Of a stretch of 64,000 nucleotides of DNA, positions 21,016-32,415 are shown in pieces. The notes under the pieces were generated by a model. That model made no database searches. It saw nothing but the letters and a program-made list of their open reading frames with translations, and was not told where the DNA came from. The stretch is from Ampullaceana balthica (Eukaryota > Mollusca > Gastropoda > Lymnaeidae). How positions within the stretch are numbered: position 1 is the first letter of the stretch; every line of letters begins with the position of its first letter. The position numbers were made by a program, and so were the translations under genes. Where the stretch lies: contig CALYLW010000320.1 of the NCBI GenBank assembly GCA_944989445.1, positions 613,501 to 677,500 of the forward strand. Reading direction: 5' to 3'.

Positions 21016-21190
21016 CACGGCCGAATTTAGACTTGATGGTGCCCTAAGCTATATTTGAGATATGGGGGCCCTTTTGAAGTTCATATATTCTATGTCAGTA
21101 CCAAACATGAAGAAAAAAATTCAGGGGCCCCCAAAAAGGCGGGGGGCCCTAAGCTGTAGCTTGTATAGAAAATAGGTAAATCCAGCACTG
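21016..21190. mobile_element. hAT-like MITE, CAGTGCCGGATTTA family (175 bp)
   Basis: The left end CACGGCCGAATTTAGACTTG and right end GTAAATCCAGCACTG are inverted. A perfect 8-bp duplication TTTGTATT flanks it (21008-21015, 21191-21198). Internal GGGGGCCC blocks face each other. Confidence 0.8.
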
Positions 21191-21593
21191 TTTGTATTGG
21201 CATTGAACTTGAAAAAAAAAGATGCAGACGCCATTGATAGAGCCTGTTGAGTTTCCGCTCAAGACTGGTCTCAGCCTTCCAGCCACCCAGACGCGTACGG
21301 AGCCCATGCCTCTGACAGGCTATTGGTTTTGTGCTTGTAAAGAGTTTAGAATCAATCCACACAAGTTTATTCAACTCAGCCGCGGTTGCTGCTACCCACA
21401 CATTCGAAGTCACAGCTACGATAATGTTTGTTTTTTGTTGTTGTTTTTGTTTTATCTTTTTTTGTTTCTTTTTTTTTATTTTTTCTTGGCCTGATTTTCG
21501 TTTGTATACTATTTAACTTGTTTATCGCCGATGGTCAGTCCATATAGAATCCGCCAACCTATACCCTTCTTTTGAGAAATACGGGTCCTCGCA
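21191..21593. other. Non-coding stretch
   Basis: Includes a T-rich run at about 21420-21490. No supported gene. Confidence 0.45.
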
Positions 21594-21830
21594 TTATATG
21601 CTGGCTACCCCATACAATTCTTCCTGCCAGTTACTATCGTCACTGTCATTTTTCTTAATCGCATCCCTGGCCCTTTTCCGTCTTTCTGCCTGCAACTGTC
21701 TCATTCTCGTTTCATGTTTCCTCCGTTTCTCTTCATCTTCTTCCTGCCACTGCCTCATTTTATCTTCACGATTTCTCCGTTTCTCTTCCTCTTCTTCCTG
21801 CCACCGTGGGGGAAGGGGGCGATTAACCGC
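21594..21830 (-). CDS. Possible terminal exon, charged coiled-coil protein
   Basis: The minus strand is open from about 21830 to a TAA at 21594-21596. It has no methionine near its beginning, so it would have to be an internal-to-terminal exon; CACGGTGGCAG|GAAG is one possible acceptor. The peptide is strongly charged and helical: two similar segments (NREDKMRQWQEEDEEKRR and KHETRMRQLQAERRKRARD) are followed by KKNDSDDSNWQEELYG and VASI before the stop. Such tails occur in Myb/SANT-type proteins, including those encoded by Harbinger transposons, but I cannot assign a family. The opposite strand is also open (serine-rich), as expected for such codon use. It could equally be a fragment of a dead transposon. 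Confidence 0.3.
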   Translation of the reverse strand, partial: AVNRPLPPRWQEEEEEKRRNREDKMRQWQEEDEEKRRKHETRMRQLQAERRKRARDAIKKNDSDDSNWQEELYGVASI

Positions 21831-22636
21831 TGTTCACCTCTCTCTTAGTGTGACGTCAAGGCAACACCGTCACATCATAACAACAGTTTCTTTACGACTC
21901 GGCATCTTTATAAAAAAAAACAACTACACACCGACCTTTACATGAAAGCTGGCAATATAAGCTAACCGTAAAACTATTGAGAAGAAAATTGTGAAGAGAG
22001 TTATTTCGAGAATACGGCTGCTGGCTGGGAATACTTAAGAGAACTCGCCATATAAGGTTAACGCGCTGTGCATGTTGCCACGAAAGAACTGTATGATTGC
22101 GAGCAGTCTTGGGGGATAATGAACTTTTATAAAAGACACTCAACATTGTGTCAATGTCAATGTCTGGTTGACGAGAACTACGCTAACAGGCCAATGCTGT
22201 TCACGAGAATTCTCCGGTAAACTGGGTATTGGAAATATCATGTCTATAGTTGAACGACCACATCGGAAACCACACTGGGACTCTCACAGATGACATGCGG
22301 GTGAAAGTTTCACTAACTTCATATATGATATAATCAATATAATTACAGTAACTGAGCCACCTTCCTGTTGTTGTTGTTTTTTTGTTTTTTTTGGTGTGTT
22401 AGTTGGTACAACAATGTCTTTATTTTCGTGTCTCTGACGTCAAGGGGCTTGTGTCCCATTACAAAGTCAACTGTGAGTAATGACCGCAGTTAAAGATACA
22501 GGAACGGGGAAAATGTTCAACTGAAATTATTAGGAATGTATAATAATAGTAATAATAACACTAATAATAATACTAAAGATATTACAAGTGCTACTAATAA
22601 TAGTAGTAATATAACGTGGAAACGTTAACAGTGTGT
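21831..22636. other. Non-coding stretch
   Basis: An AT-rich (TAA/AAT)-like patch at about 22535-22612 precedes the minisatellite. No supported gene. Confidence 0.45.
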
Positions 22637-23007
22637 TGTCCTAGGCTGGGACATGGGACAGGATTGCTGTCCTAGGCTGGGACATGGGACAGGATTGCTG
22701 TCCTAGGCTGGGACATGGGACAGGATTGCTGTCCTAGGCTGGGACATGGGACAGGATTGCTGTCCTAGGCTGGGACATGGGACAGGATTGCTGTCCTAGG
22801 CTGGGACATGGGACAGGATTGCTGTCCTAGGCTGGGACATGGGACAGGATTGCTGTCCTAGGCTGGGACATGGGACAGGATTGCTGTCCTAGGCTGGGAC
22901 ATGGGACAGGATTGCTGTCCTAGGCTGGGACATGGGACAGGATTGCTGTCCTAGGCTGGGACATGGGACAGGATTGCTGTCCTAGGCTGGGGCATGGGAC
23001 AGGATTC
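22637..23007. repeat. 31-bp minisatellite, 12 copies
   Basis: The unit starts TGTCCTAGGCTGGGACATGG. Copies are almost identical; the last has GGGGCATGG. TGTCC and GGACA within each unit can pair as a small hairpin. Confidence 0.95.
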
Positions 23008-23087
23008 ACCACTCTTCTTATAAAAACTAGAGTAAAATATCTATCACAAAACATTTTCAACTTTAAATTGCATATGATGGCATGGAC

Positions 23088-23361
23088 GGCACAAACATAA
23101 AGTACGTCACGCTATTTTTAAACCATTTTTAACTCCCCCCTCCCCCTGTCACAAACTGACACACCTATCAGACCCCCCCCCCTTAAAGTACGTCACACTT
23201 TCGAACAAATTTTTTCATTTTTATTAACAAAATAATTAAAATTTAATAGAAAACACCGTGACGTCACACATGGCCGGACCCCCCTCTCCCCTGTCACAAA
23301 CTGTCACACTTTTTACACCCCCTCCCCCCTCTGGAGCGTGACGTACTTTATGGACGGCCCC
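23088..23361. mobile_element. PIF/Harbinger-like MITE, family A (about 274 bp)
   Basis: The left ATAAAGTACGTCACGC and right GCGTGACGTACTTTATGGAC plus GGCCCC are inverted. Sub-terminal CCCCTCCCCCTGTCACAAAC blocks occur on both sides. It shares ends with the larger element 51299-53156 and differs from family B by ATAAAGTACGTCA in place of ATAAATGACGTCA. The outermost left bases are altered. Confidence 0.7.
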
Positions 23362-23640
23362 ATAATACTTTAATCTGTCGACATGGGTTAGATTGTTAAT
23401 ATAACATCAATTCAGCCAGTAAGAGTAAGACTAAGGGAACACATTTAAACGTAAAAATCCAGAGAAGGAGCCACGAAAGCGATCTGACTCCGGTGCCATT
23501 TTTCAACTTCGTGACGCAGTTAGTGGCAAGTTTATGTTTGCATTCTGTCCTCCCTATTCCCTTGTAGTATCCACTGGTTTCTGGAATGCCCTAGGGCTGG
23601 CACGCCATAAAACGTCGGCCAAGACAATTCGTCGTACTGG

Positions 23641-23720
23641 TGACGTCACTTCACGAGGAGCGTAGATTACCTGTGAAGTAGGGGATTATATATGAAGTGA
23701 GATCCCATCAAGTATCACTT
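23641..23720 (+). promoter_or_regulatory. Candidate core promoter with CRE and TATA motif
   Basis: A perfect palindromic CRE (TGACGTCA, 23641-23648) lies 38 bp before a TATATAT motif (23687-23693). About 25-30 bp further on is TATCACTT, which could hold a start site. Spacing is canonical for a TATA promoter. The nearby family A MITE also carries related CRE-like words, so coincidence is possible. Confidence 0.25.
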
Positions 23721-23772
23721 GTCCATGGCTTGACATCGACCTGCAACAGATTGACAACGAGACGAGTGAAGA

Positions 23773-23915
23773 ATGCAGTCAACGAGAAGATTTCTAGATC
23801 CAACATTGACTTTGCTGTCTTTCAAAAGAACCGACAGGATGCAGCGAAGTACGCATTCTACCGACAGAGCTGACCGACAGACGAGGCTAGCAAGCCTGAT
23901 GTTATGTCTGCTCCA
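23773..23915 (+). CDS. Candidate first coding exon (unknown protein)
   Basis: An ATG about 55 bp downstream of the putative start site opens a 47-codon frame (begins MQSTRRFLDPTLTLL). It runs to CTCCA|GTGAGG, a plausible donor, leaving phase 2. If the donor is ignored, the frame stops at the next codon. The peptide is basic, with a short hydrophobic end, and resembles no family I know. It is supported only by its position behind the CRE/TATA motifs and by phase agreement with the exon at 24356. Confidence 0.2.
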
Positions 23916-24355
23916 GTGAGGTCTGGATAAAACATTTCTTATTGAGGACGAGACAGACCTACACCATGGAAAGTGATGTGTACTTGGGGAATTCCATGGA
24001 AAGATCTGTTGGTGGCGACCTACGCCAAGTCATGTATACTTGTGGATTAAAACGGATTTCAGAAGTATTAAATTTTTGAAATTCTCAACACATTTCTTAA
24101 AAATAAGTTTCAAAACATTAGAAAAAAATATAAAAACCAGTTTCACTTAGAAATGCACTATGATACAAATACAAGTATGGTCTAGTGTTGCTAGATGTCC
24201 CAGCGCGGCTATAAACGAGAGATGAATTACAATTACATTTTTAAGATGTTTAGATGATGAAGCACTTTATAAAACAATGTCTTCTTATCTGGCAACTGTG
24301 AGACATACAACAAGTGTGTACAAGAAACGTGGGGAGGTGCAACCCCTAATCGCAG

Positions 24356-24631
24356 TGCCTTTATGCAATCAGTTGAGGTCGTTAAAATGTGTTACTCCGT
24401 CCAAGATGCCGACTCTGACGTCACATCGGACAACACTGATACAAACACACAAACACACGCGCACACATTAACACAGGAATACGTTTCTCTTGAGATTCCC
24501 TGTATTCGCGTGACTCCAGAAGAACCTCCGTCCCATCTATTCCCAGTGCACTCGGTCCCTGTAAGAGACCATCGAGGATCGAACCCATTCACCCGGGCCA
24601 CGAAGAAAAGCAGCTATTCAAGGTCTGAAAG
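24356..24631 (+). CDS. Candidate coding exon (unknown protein)
   Basis: An open segment of 276 nt between a possible acceptor (CCCCTAATCGCAG|TGCC) and a good donor (CTGAAAG|GTAAAT). Entry phase 2 matches the exit of 23773-23915. The peptide has an acidic, threonine-rich first half (DADSDVTSDNTDTNTQTHAH) and a proline-containing second half (VSLEIPCIRVTPEEPPSH, then PVRDHRGSNPFTRATKK), more protein-like than the surrounding frames. No domain is recognised. The CACACA-like stretch may be a coding microsatellite. The following exon was not found. Confidence 0.28.
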
Positions 24632-24898
24632 GTAAATATTTGTCCCGGGGTTTTGAGAAGAAAGTAATTTGCGCACGGGGAGCGCTGGCACACAATGGTA
24701 GATTTGATTAGCGTCAAATCTGAGGCCGCAGTCAATCGTGTTGTGTGGAGAGTTTTTTGGCTGGAATTGTTTTCTTATCTCCCCTTGGTGATGGAAGTTT
24801 TACCCAGTGATTTCAGTGCCAACTAATTTTTCTTGTTTAAATTTTAAAACTTTTCTTTCTGCTGTTTAAAATTTTTTTTATTATTCCTGAGTGTTGAT

Positions 24899-25088
24899 CA
24901 AAGATAGAAGAAAGTGGAAGAGAATAGGCGGGGAAAGGTGACGGAAGACGGTAAAATGAAGAGGATGGTGGGAGAAGCTTGAGTGGAGAGGAGAGGAAGA
25001 TGGAGGGGAGCAAAAGGTGGAACAAAGGTGAAATGTGAGAGAATGTGGCAAAAGGGGGAAGAATGTGAGGTGGAGAGGAAGATGGAAA
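24899..25088 (+). repeat. Purine-rich tract of about 190 bp
   Basis: Almost entirely A and G on the plus strand, with GGAGAGGA/GGAAGATGGA words repeated irregularly. The complementary strand is a polypyrimidine tract. It may be a decayed minisatellite. Confidence 0.7.
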
Positions 25089-25249
25089 CACTGTCATTTA
25101 TGTATGCAATGTTTTAAATCTATTTCTTTTCATTTAATCCTTCTAGATTAGATTTCCGAGGTGTATTTCTACAACAATTAATTATAAGTTTGCCAAGTGC
25201 TAACGCATTAAGAATAAGTAAAATGTAAAAAATTCTTTTTTTAAAAAGG

Positions 25250-25616
25250 ACACGCTTTTATTTACAAACATTTACAGACTGAAACGCGCTGATCTCCCCT
25301 GCCCTTGATGTAAACACGGGAATTCGGTAAACCAGGGCTGGAGTGAAATCAGTGAGCCGTGGAGGTCAACTCTAGCAGACGACTATACATTCTAAATAGT
25401 GATAAATAGAGAAAAACTAAAAATTGATTAATTTAATTACGGTACATTCGATCGTTCTGAAATTTTGTTACAATGTCATCCAAGATCTATCTGTGGTAAA
25501 ATTTTATTTTGAGATCTCTAAAACCATCAGAACTGGTTTAATTTTACGTTTCAAGATTTGAAGGAAGGATGGATGGATACAACATACAAACAGTGTGACT
25601 TAAATAAAAGCGTGTA
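25250..25616 (+). mobile_element. Family E element with terminal inverted repeats (367 bp)
   Basis: Left ACACGCTTTTATTTAC and right TAAATAAAAGCGTGT are inverted over 15 bp. The interior includes ACAAACATTTACAGACTGAA, TTCGATCGTTCTGAAATTTT, TCCAAGATCTATCTGTGG and GGAAGGATGGATGG. It is the most complete family E copy here. The superfamily and target duplication were not determined. Confidence 0.65.
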
Positions 25617-25710
25617 AAAATATCGTTTCTTAGGACACAATCCATTTCCCATCACCAATTAATGTTAGTGTGAATTAATACTTTATAGGGAAAAGTTTAG
25701 GATTTTTACC

Positions 25711-25872
25711 CAGTGGCGTAACAACGGCTTGGCATTGGGGCAGTTGCCAAGGGCCAGGCCTGCGCCAATTCAAAAGGGGGCAGCTAAATCTCTATTTTAA
25801 AAAAAATTTACTTAAATAAAGGGCGCCAAAAATAAATTAGCCAAGGGCATCAAAAACCAAGTTACGCCTCTG
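25711..25872. mobile_element. hAT-like MITE, CAGTGGCGTAAC subfamily (162 bp)
   Basis: CAGTGGCGTAAC on the left, GTTACGCCTCTG on the right, with a perfect 8-bp duplication TTTTTACC (25703-25710, 25873-25880). Non-coding interior. Confidence 0.85.
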
Positions 25873-25944
25873 TTTTTACCCCCTCTTTTAAGATTCTATA
25901 CAATACATTCAATTATATTATCTAACTGTAAACTTAAAGATGAT

Positions 25945-26226
25945 AAGGAGGACATTTGGGGTTTTAGTTCCACGTACGGAGGACATTTATGGTTGTAGTT
26001 ACACGTAAGGAGGACATTTATGGTTGTAGTTACACGTAAGGAGGACATTTGTGGTTGTAGTTACACTTAAGGAGGACATTTGGGGTTGTAGTTACACGTA
26101 AGGAGGACATTTGGGGTTGTAGTTACACGTAAGGAGGACATTTGGGGTTGTAGTTACACGTAAGGAGGACATTTGGGGTTGTAGTTCCACGTAAGGAGGA
26201 CATTTGGGGCTGTAGTTCCACGTACG
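25945..26226. repeat. 31-bp minisatellite, 9 copies
   Basis: The unit contains AAGGAGGACATTTGGGGTTG and TAGTTACACGT. The outer copies carry TTCCACGTACGG variants. Confidence 0.9.
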
Positions 26227-27087
26227 GTATTCATGTTTAAATTCGATCTCGTCAATATGGAACGTTGAGGTTTAATAGAACAAATGATTCCTGAGATTAA
26301 ATTGGATGAGGTTGAAATGTTTTTGATGTTGGTCTTGGGTTCAGATAGCTACGTGTAACAGTAGGACGCTATATGACTTCTAGTTAGTGTGTGCACCACT
26401 TTTAATATGTTTACGCCACTGTCAACCTGTGTAACCCTAATGGAATTTATCAATGATAGTTTTTTTTAAATTTTATATTTCTGTTCTGGAAATGTATTAT
26501 ACATTTATATATTTAAACTGCATGTAACTTAACAAGGGCAGAGCTAAGATTCACAAAACTTAGTTCTACGAAAAAGGGCCTTTACGAACGTCATAATACC
26601 CGATTAAAATGTTAAATATTCAAGAAAATTGAGAAATGTTTAAAAACGAAAAAAAAATTTGAAACTTGCAACACACGACGCTAACGTTAAAAACCTACTG
26701 CCCTTATATCCATGAATTTAGCAGTAGCTGTATTCCCAATGCTTATCTTTAAACCATCTTAGTAGTGAAAACTATTGTTTTATGACGCATTCCTAACTTA
26801 GCACTAAATGAATCTGTTTCATCTACACAAAAAACCATAAATGTAACGGACTTTTTTTCCCTTATGAATGAACTCCAGTAGTATATTGTTTGCTTTATTG
26901 AACTTTATTCCTACCATTGCTAACTGATCGATCCCACGTTAAAATGGCACGAACGGAGATCTTCATTTACATTTTACAATGGGACCACATTTCCCACAAG
27001 AGACGAAAACCCACACACTCATCATTTTATGTTGTCTTACAGAATGCTGTAATTTATGTACTATACATATCAAGGCAACATAACTAG
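26227..27087. other. AT-rich non-coding stretch
   Basis: No exon, RNA gene or repeat array recognised. Confidence 0.5.
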
Positions 27088-27458
27088 TCTGGTGAGACAT
27101 TAGTCTGGTGAGACATTAGTCTGGTGAGACATTAGTTTGTCGAGACATTATCCTGGTGAGACATTAGTCTCTTGAGACTTTAGTCTGGTGAGACATTAGT
27201 CTGGTGAGACATTAGTCTGGTGAGACATTAGTCTGATGAGACATTAGTATGGTGAGACATTAGTCTGATGAGACATTAGTCGGGTGAGACATTAGCCTGG
27301 TGAGACATTAGTCTGGTGAGACATTAGTCTGGTGAGACATTAGTCTGGTGAGACATTAGTCTGGTGAGACATTAGCGTGGTGAGACATTAGTCTGTTGAG
27401 ACATTAGTCTCTTGAGACATTAGTCTGGTGGGATATTAGTCTGGTGAGACATTATCAA
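27088..27458. repeat. 16-bp minisatellite, about 23 copies
   Basis: The unit is TAGTCTGGTGAGACAT, with scattered substitutions (CTTGAGAC, CTGATGAG). Confidence 0.9.
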
Positions 27459-27567
27459 CCGTGGCAACACCGCTGTTATGACTTGATGATCATTTACATA
27501 AACAGCAAGTTACGCTGATACAGCTTTATCAACTTTGGTGACATCACTTTTCCTGCTGAAACGACTC

Positions 27568-27890
27568 TATCAACAACGGATACATCACTGCCATGCTGCT
27601 AGATTCATTACTGGGGAATATTCAAAACTTGCAGGAATAACACCATCAGTTAAATCATTTAACCTTGAAACACTACAGGATAGAAGAGCAAAGAGCCAAG
27701 CAGTAATAATACATTAGGCAATTAACTACAACTTGGGAAATACAACAGAAAAATAAATTTATACAGTCCTCAGATAGACAAATTGATTAAAAAAACACTT
27801 TTCTTAATTCGTATTCAAGAACAAACACATACAAATTCTCTTACTTCCCGTCTGGAATTCGGACGTGAAATGGTGTTGCTCGATGAAACC
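27568..27890 (+). pseudogene. CR1/Jockey-like LINE, reverse-transcriptase C-terminal remnant
   Basis: A plus-strand segment reads HCHAARFITGEYSKLAG, then SFNLETLQDRRAKSQA before a stop at 27715-27717. Further on, in another frame, comes YKFSYFPSGIRT followed by an in-frame stop and NGVA. In CR1- and Jockey-type elements the ORF2 terminus has the order RAARF(V/I)xxxY, LxxESLxxRR, then SFFPRTIRxWN, so order and spacing fit. The sequence is broken by at least one stop and one frame change and lacks everything upstream. It lies directly after a 16-bp minisatellite and is followed by the H segment, likely its own 3' untranslated end. Confidence 0.7.
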
Positions 27891-27892
27891 AT

Positions 27893-28016
27893 GAAAACCA
27901 AAAATCTATTAACATAATAAACTCTAATAAAAATGAAATACTAGACATTAACCACGAATAAGTATAGGACGCAATAATCTTCTGTTTAGAAGGAGCGCCT
28001 GTAATACAAAAGATAA
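27893..28016 (+). mobile_element. LINE 3'-end segment H6, attached to its coding remnant
   Basis: It follows the reverse-transcriptase remnant in the same orientation: ACTCTAATAAAAATGAAATA, CTAGACATTAACCACGAATA, ATCTTCTGTTTAGAAGGAGC and CTGTAATACAAAAGATAAG. The same blocks occur alone at 9590-9720, 12541-12670 and four other places. I infer that H is the 3' end of this LINE family. Confidence 0.55.
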
Positions 28017-30250
28017 GAATCTATGACGTGACGTTATCAATTAGGACGAAACATTTTAAGTCCTACTAGTAGAGGGGATTGTTCACCTGTCTCATCGTCG
28101 GGATCTCATTAATTGGTTCCTGAACTGTCCGTTGTCTCGTCCTCTTCAAGGACGGATGTAAAGTAGGAAGTTCATCCCCGGAAAGTGTTTCCTCCTGTTA
28201 CTAATATTTGCGTGTGGCCCACTGCTATTTTTAAAAGAATTTCTTAATGATGTGTTTACAACGGTGCTACTCTACTGGACATCACACCTTCTTATTATGT
28301 GTCTATAAATGTTGCTATACAAGTTTGATTTGTTTTCTATTTGTAGTTTTAGAAAATGCCAGAAAGTACAGACGGTAACATGAAATGTCCATTTACGCAA
28401 ACTGGCATCTTTAAATAAACCAGGTCCACGGTATCCGTTTGGGTGTTTCATTGAATACGGTAAAGTCGGGGATGTTATATTTATGTTGGTAAGTCCGGGA
28501 TGTTATATTTATGTTGTACAAAAAGCTGATGAATTTTAGAGGCACACAAAGTTAGTTAGTGTAATACTTTTGTAACGGCGAAGCTTTAGTGAACTGTGTT
28601 TCTTTCCGGTTCTGTCAGGCTCTAAATCATTCTATGCGAGACTGTTTTTGGCGCGTTGTTTGCGCATCCATATATAAGAACCCATACGGTGCACCGTCGT
28701 GTTGAATGGTGTGTAGAATGTTGTCATCAGAATGACGTACTTCGTGTGTTCTGCTAATTTTCATCATCACTTTTAAATAGAGCTGCGTGATATCTATGTA
28801 TTCCATAGTTGAAGTCTTTAATTACTTTAAAACTTCACGAAGAGGCCTGATTAAAGTTTGTAAAAGAGAACATAATCTCTTCCCCATAACACATATATAG
28901 GTGCTATATTGGACATACACATGTGTGTTAAGCTAAATCTGTAGAAAAAAAAACCCTTCTATTTAACCTTGAGTTATCTTAAAAATTTTTTGATTCAAAG
29001 ATATTTCTTTTATAGCAACTGCGCCCATGCTTGTCTAACACTCTCAACCCGCTTAAGAAATGTAACTAGATTCCTGAAAGTGGGTTAATTTAAAAAAAAA
29101 CGAACGCGGAGTCCTGAATACCAATAAATGAAACGTTGAATAGAAACGATGGCGAGATGTCTGTTGTATACTTATTCATATTTTATTTGTTCTTGGACAC
29201 TGCCATCCATGTTGCTTGAGAGAAAGTCCTAGTATAGTCCCGTGTTTGACAAACGATCTTTCAAGTATGGCTCCGTTTCACTGGTTACCTACTGATCACA
29301 AACTGATGTTTCTGTCATTGGGGATAGGTGGCTGTCTGAACTTTGAACTGGTTTGGACGTCAGAGAGAGGGTGATAGTCGGGGATAAATGATTCAAAGGG
29401 GTAGTGAGGGGGTGGTGTGGGGGAACATGTGTTCCCGGGCGCTGATGTAAAGGGGCGCCAAATGAAGCTTGCACGATACATTATTTAAGTGAGCAAGGGT
29501 AAAAATAAATTTTAAAAAAGGAATGTGCACACATTTTGCAGTATGTGCCCGATGGAAAAAATGTCATTTTTTTCGTCTTTGAAAAGATTCCACCACAAAC
29601 AAATATGATGACAAAGCAACTCTGAGAAAACGACCCGAAAAATCGTCTCCGTCATTGTGTTTCTAGAGAGTCGCCCCAAGCACTTATCTTCAACGTCATG
29701 ATGTTAAGTATTTAGACTTATTAAAAAAGGCTAACAGCTACTAGCACTAACAGCGTTGGCACTGACATCATGACCCTGAGAGGGCAAATAAAATCCAACA
29801 CTTGATGATGAAGATGATTGTTGATCAGATAGAGTGAGTCGTCCATACTAGTCCAGCATTCACCCGGCTAGTCAACGCTTGACTGATTACCTTGTGTTGT
29901 GTTTTGAATAAGTCGAGAAGAATAATTAATAATTTTTAAATCTTTAAAAATAGTTCATATTTTAAATGGAGTAAAATTGGTGGTAGGGGGTGTGAAATGT
30001 AAAATATTTCCACTGGTAAAAAATCGTAAAAAATTGAATCTTGTTAATAATTTTTTAAAAATAATTTACATTAAAAATAAAATAAAAATAAGAGGTAAAA
30101 GAGAAAGAAGAATGTAATATTGTCTGGGAACATGGTCCGAGGTACGAGTGCGCTCGGCTGGTCTGAGTACGTTCAGACACTCAAACACCCACGGGCGTGA
30201 AACACGCGACTAATTTCAGCCGACAAACAAATCGACAAGAAAGTAAACAC
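28017..30250. other. Unique-looking non-coding stretch
   Basis: No coding exon could be supported. A 28-bp duplication (GGGATGTTATATTTATGTTG) lies at about 28475-28525. A proline/histidine-rich pair of overlapping minus-strand frames near 29290-29480 has no family resemblance. Confidence 0.45.
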
Positions 30251-32384
30251 GATAGAGAGGTCTAATGCCTAGTGCGGACAGTTACCTATAGAAACAGATT
30301 GAATGTTCCTAGGGACGAGTGGTCCGATAATCGAAAGGCGAATAAGGGCTGTTCCGCTTTTGGTCCGTCCTCCTCGTCTTGTGAGTTATCTAAACTTGAT
30401 GCTGGTGAGATGAGTTCCATTAGTTGGGGGAAAAGTTATTTATTTATTTTAATTTTTAAAAACACCCAAAAACTTTAATTTATATTGATGACGCATGATT
30501 AGGAATTAAACGGACTGATACTAATGGCTACTTATTAATACGAATCCATATAACAATAGAATTAATTGTTACTGATGGCACCTTACTTTTAGCCGTCTGA
30601 TTAAACATAGAGTTACCGAATGTTTATAACAAATTATTTTTGTGTTAGATCAATAACAATTAACTGATTTTTTTAATGAAAAAAAAAGAAAATAAAAAAC
30701 ATTTAAATTAACTGAGCTGATATCTCCGCCAGCTAACATTTGTCTGAAAAGCCGTTCAATTAACAGAACTGATATCTTCGATAGCTTACTTTTGTCTGAA
30801 TAGTCATTTTATTGCTTTCCGTTCTCTGTGGGGTTGGAGTTGAATGAGACGACAAGCGATGAAAATGTTAATGATGTCGTCTGCTAATAAGGACGTCGAG
30901 GAGGATGTTGCGATGGTTAAACTTACAAAAGTAAATCATCGTCTTTTCATTGGCTGTTACAAAGCTGACGTCTAGATTCTAAATATACCTGCGAGCGTCA
31001 TTTAAAGTTGTACGCGTCACGTAAATCCCCTGATGTGTTGCTTGGCAATGAGAGGTTATCAACCTCCGCGCCTAGAGATCTCTACCAGAGCAACAAGAAA
31101 AAATGGAATCAGACGTATGAAATTATTCATCAAATTAATTACCACGATGGTATTTTAAAATTTAATCAATGTCAACAATAAAATGATAAAATTAGATTAT
31201 TGACATGTATTAAATGATCTACATAAATTAATGACAACTATGAAAAATAAAATATTAACTACGAACATCAGGCAAAAGATTAAGGAACTGACGCATTACA
31301 AAAAAAAAGCGCAGTGCGAGTGTGCAATTTTCAGGTTGGACATCATAAAATCATATCACTTTGACAACTATGGGACACCACAACGGTTAAAATATGTTAT
31401 CCACGAGTGGTTATGTGAAAAGCAAAATAATAATAATAATAATAATTCAGCAAAGAATCGCGCTTGTCGGCAGAAACTTTTAAAAATATTTTTTTCTATT
31501 TTTTTTTACTTGATCAGAAGCCGTCTTATTTTTAAAATGATTGACTCGTCGGATGAAATGTCTTCTTGTTATATGAAACGAAGGCATACATTTATAAATA
31601 CATTTATATTATTTTCGAACGTTAGGATTTTACAGATTTATTTTAAGCGCAGGCAAAAAATCTGATGGCATGTGGCTGTAAAGTTTCCTCAATGCGTATA
31701 AAATCAGGTTGATTCTAGTCCCCGAGGCGAACATTTAATATTTCTCCTGGGTCAGTAACTGGGCGTTGAATGTTGCAGTCCTTGGGAGTCAAGCATGCTT
31801 CAGGTGACCTTACAGATATGGTCTCCCAATATTTTCTATTTATACGTCACTTCCTCTAACAGCTACAAATTAATCTCTACACAAAATGCGTTCGATTAAA
31901 ATACCTATAATGTACATCTGTGACGGACATACTTAATAGTTCTATATTATAGATCGTGCAAGTGACGTCATGCAGAGAATGTTTCAATACACGTCAACTC
32001 AAAATAAACTTAACGAAGGAAGACTAAAATATTTGCGTGTGTGTATTTTGAAGACAGTTTTTGAAGATGTCGCGTTTCCAAATTCAGACCCAATTTATTT
32101 ATTTTTCAAAATAATTGACGTTTATATAATTCTTCTTTTCAAGCGAACGGGCTGCTTTGGAAGGTCAAGGACGAATGCTCTCTCTGGCAGGGGCCATTAC
32201 TCTGAATGAGTCCGGTAAGAGTGCTTAGGACATGATTAGGTGCATTGATAGGTTTTGTGTGTGCTAACATATCGACCATCGATCCATGGATGAGACGTCT
32301 GGCTCGGATCCTGGATACTTGACAAGACAAAGAATGTATTGGTACCGGTCTGCTGAATTCTGTGCTCAGCCTTGTGAGTGTGTG

Positions 32385-32415
<31 letters not shown>

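Noticed and set aside
31231..31665. 144-codon plus-strand frame
   Set aside because: Composition (K, N, F, I) follows from AT-rich DNA and it includes an (AAT)n run; no motif or splice support.
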